From positions 4,712,001 to 4,776,000 of the forward strand of contig NZ_JACBYV010000001.1 of NCBI RefSeq assembly GCF_013408425.1: a stretch of 64,000 nucleotides of DNA, read 5' to 3'. Position numbers and translations under genes: made by a program. This document shows positions 63,379-64,000 of this stretch, piece after piece; the stretch's first letter is position 1, and every line of letters begins with the position of its first letter. The notes under the pieces are model-generated. The model saw nothing but the letters and a program-made list of their open reading frames with translations, did not search any database and was not told the DNA's origin. Source of the DNA: Pseudomonas flavescens (GTDB lineage: Bacteria > Pseudomonadota > Gammaproteobacteria > Pseudomonadales > Pseudomonadaceae).

Positions 63379-64000
63379 TCAGCGCCAGTTGTGGCTGGCG
63401 CAGGCCACGGCGTCATGGGCATGCAGGCTTTCGGCATGGGTGACCTGGATGTGCAAACCGCCGACGCCGGACATCGCCAGGACCGCCTCATGCAGGCGGC
63501 GGGCGGCGTCCTCGCAGAACATCAGATTCTGGCCGTTGGCCAGGGCAAAGGCCTGTTCGTCAGCGCGTTTGACGGCGGTCTGCACGGCGGTGCCCAGGGC
63601 AGCCTCCGAGCGCTCGAGCAATTCGATGAAGGGCAGGGCGTCAGCATCGCTCTCCAGGCGAATCCGAATCTGTGCATCGCTGCGTTGGCTGTGCGGTGTG
63701 GCGACGATGCCGGAACTGCTGCCCAGCCAGGCATGCATCTGCTCGAAATCCGGCGTGCGCTCGGCGAAGTCGTCGCTGAAGCGCTGCTGGATCAGTTGCC
63801 GCGCCAGGGCCGCCGAGCAGGGGCAGGTCGAGGAGTAATTCACCTGCAAACCCAGCTCCAGATGAAAACCACCCGGGTCGAGATGCGAGCGGATGGTCAG
63901 CGGATAGGCCTTGTAGCCGGACAGTGGGCTGACCAGTGCTGGCCGCTCGATCAGCCACTCGCCGCGCAGATCCAGATGAGCGCATAGCGACAGACCCTGG
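63379..64000 (-). CDS. folE2: GTP cyclohydrolase I type B (FolE2), 3' part; 5' end outside window
   Basis: The frame is open to the right edge, so the gene is cut; 206 codons are visible. Recognisable FolE2 parts are GYKAYPLTIRSHLDPGGFHLELGLQVNYSSTCPCSAALARQLI (with the CPCS metal cysteine) and the C-terminal NLMFCEDAARRLHEAV ... VTHAESLHAHDAVACASHNW. FolE2 is the zinc-independent GTP cyclohydrolase that starts tetrahydrofolate and some queuosine synthesis, often induced under zinc limitation. The TTG that could be taken as a start at 63849 is internal. Confidence 0.88.
   Translation of the reverse strand, partial: QGLSLCAHLDLRGEWLIERPALVSPLSGYKAYPLTIRSHLDPGGFHLELGLQVNYSSTCPCSAALARQLIQQRFSDDFAERTPDFEQMHAWLGSSSGIVATPHSQRSDAQIRIRLESDADALPFIELLERSEAALGTAVQTAVKRADEQAFALANGQNLMFCEDAARRLHEAVLAMSGVGGLHIQVTHAESLHAHDAVACASHNWR

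Noticed and set aside
1..64000. Prophage, insertion sequence, integrase or CRISPR array
   Set aside because: No transposase, integrase, phage structural gene or regularly spaced direct repeats were seen; only REPIN-type and related palindromes.

Overview
The window looks like chromosomal DNA of a Pseudomonas, most likely the P. mendocina / alcaliphila / oleovorans side of the genus. Base composition is high-GC throughout, gene content is typical of the genus, REPIN-type palindromes are present, and one key enzyme (the haem-PAS dimethylamine demethylase) belongs to a family characterised in P. mendocina. The species is inferred. No rRNA, tRNA, CRISPR array, integrase or insertion sequence was seen.

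Region 1 (1-15.1 kb): the end of an ABC-transporter binding protein, a DUF3617 periplasmic protein, and a contact-dependent inhibition locus on the minus strand. The locus runs cdiB (TpsB porin), cdiC (HlyC-type lysine acyltransferase), cdiA (2531 aa, WHH/HNH nuclease tip), then a SUKH/SMI1-type immunity gene. Cardiolipin synthase and an IclR regulator follow.

Region 2 (15.2-41.6 kb): an apparently complete methylated-amine island. Read as a pathway it runs: trimethylamine -> TMAO (Tmm) -> dimethylamine + formaldehyde (Tdm) -> monomethylamine (DmmDABC) -> gamma-glutamylmethylamide (GmaS) -> N-methylglutamate (MgsABC) -> glutamate + a C1 unit on tetrahydrofolate (MgdABCD, homologous to tetrameric sarcosine oxidase). 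FolD and PurU take the C1 unit to formate. Two Amt channels, a PII protein, an SMR transporter, a soluble PAS chemoreceptor-like protein, a LuxR-PAS regulator, an XRE-cupin regulator and an IclR regulator accompany the enzymes. Sigma-54 promoters with NtrC-like sites precede gmaS and both amt genes, which suggests that the lower pathway is run for nitrogen.

Region 3 (41.6-63.0 kb): a catabolic block of unknown substrate. It has a luciferase-family flavin monooxygenase, a stand-alone flavin reductase, two aldehyde dehydrogenases (one GabD-like), an alpha/beta hydrolase, DUF1330, CMD and AA_synth-family proteins, a DHBP synthase (flavin supply), a Pot-type ABC transporter with two binding proteins, and a GntR/FCD regulator. 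Four near-identical palindromes (core TGGTATACCA) sit at promoters across the block and tie it into one probable regulon. The enzyme set resembles the published luciferase-type pyridine ring-opening pathway of Arthrobacter. Embedded in it is a separate operon of GntR/UTRA regulator, ADP-ribosylglycohydrolase-family protein, NCS1 permease and PfkB kinase, probably for a nucleoside-like compound.

Region 4 (63.0-64.0 kb): degenerate genus-type repeats and the 3' part of folE2, cut by the window end.
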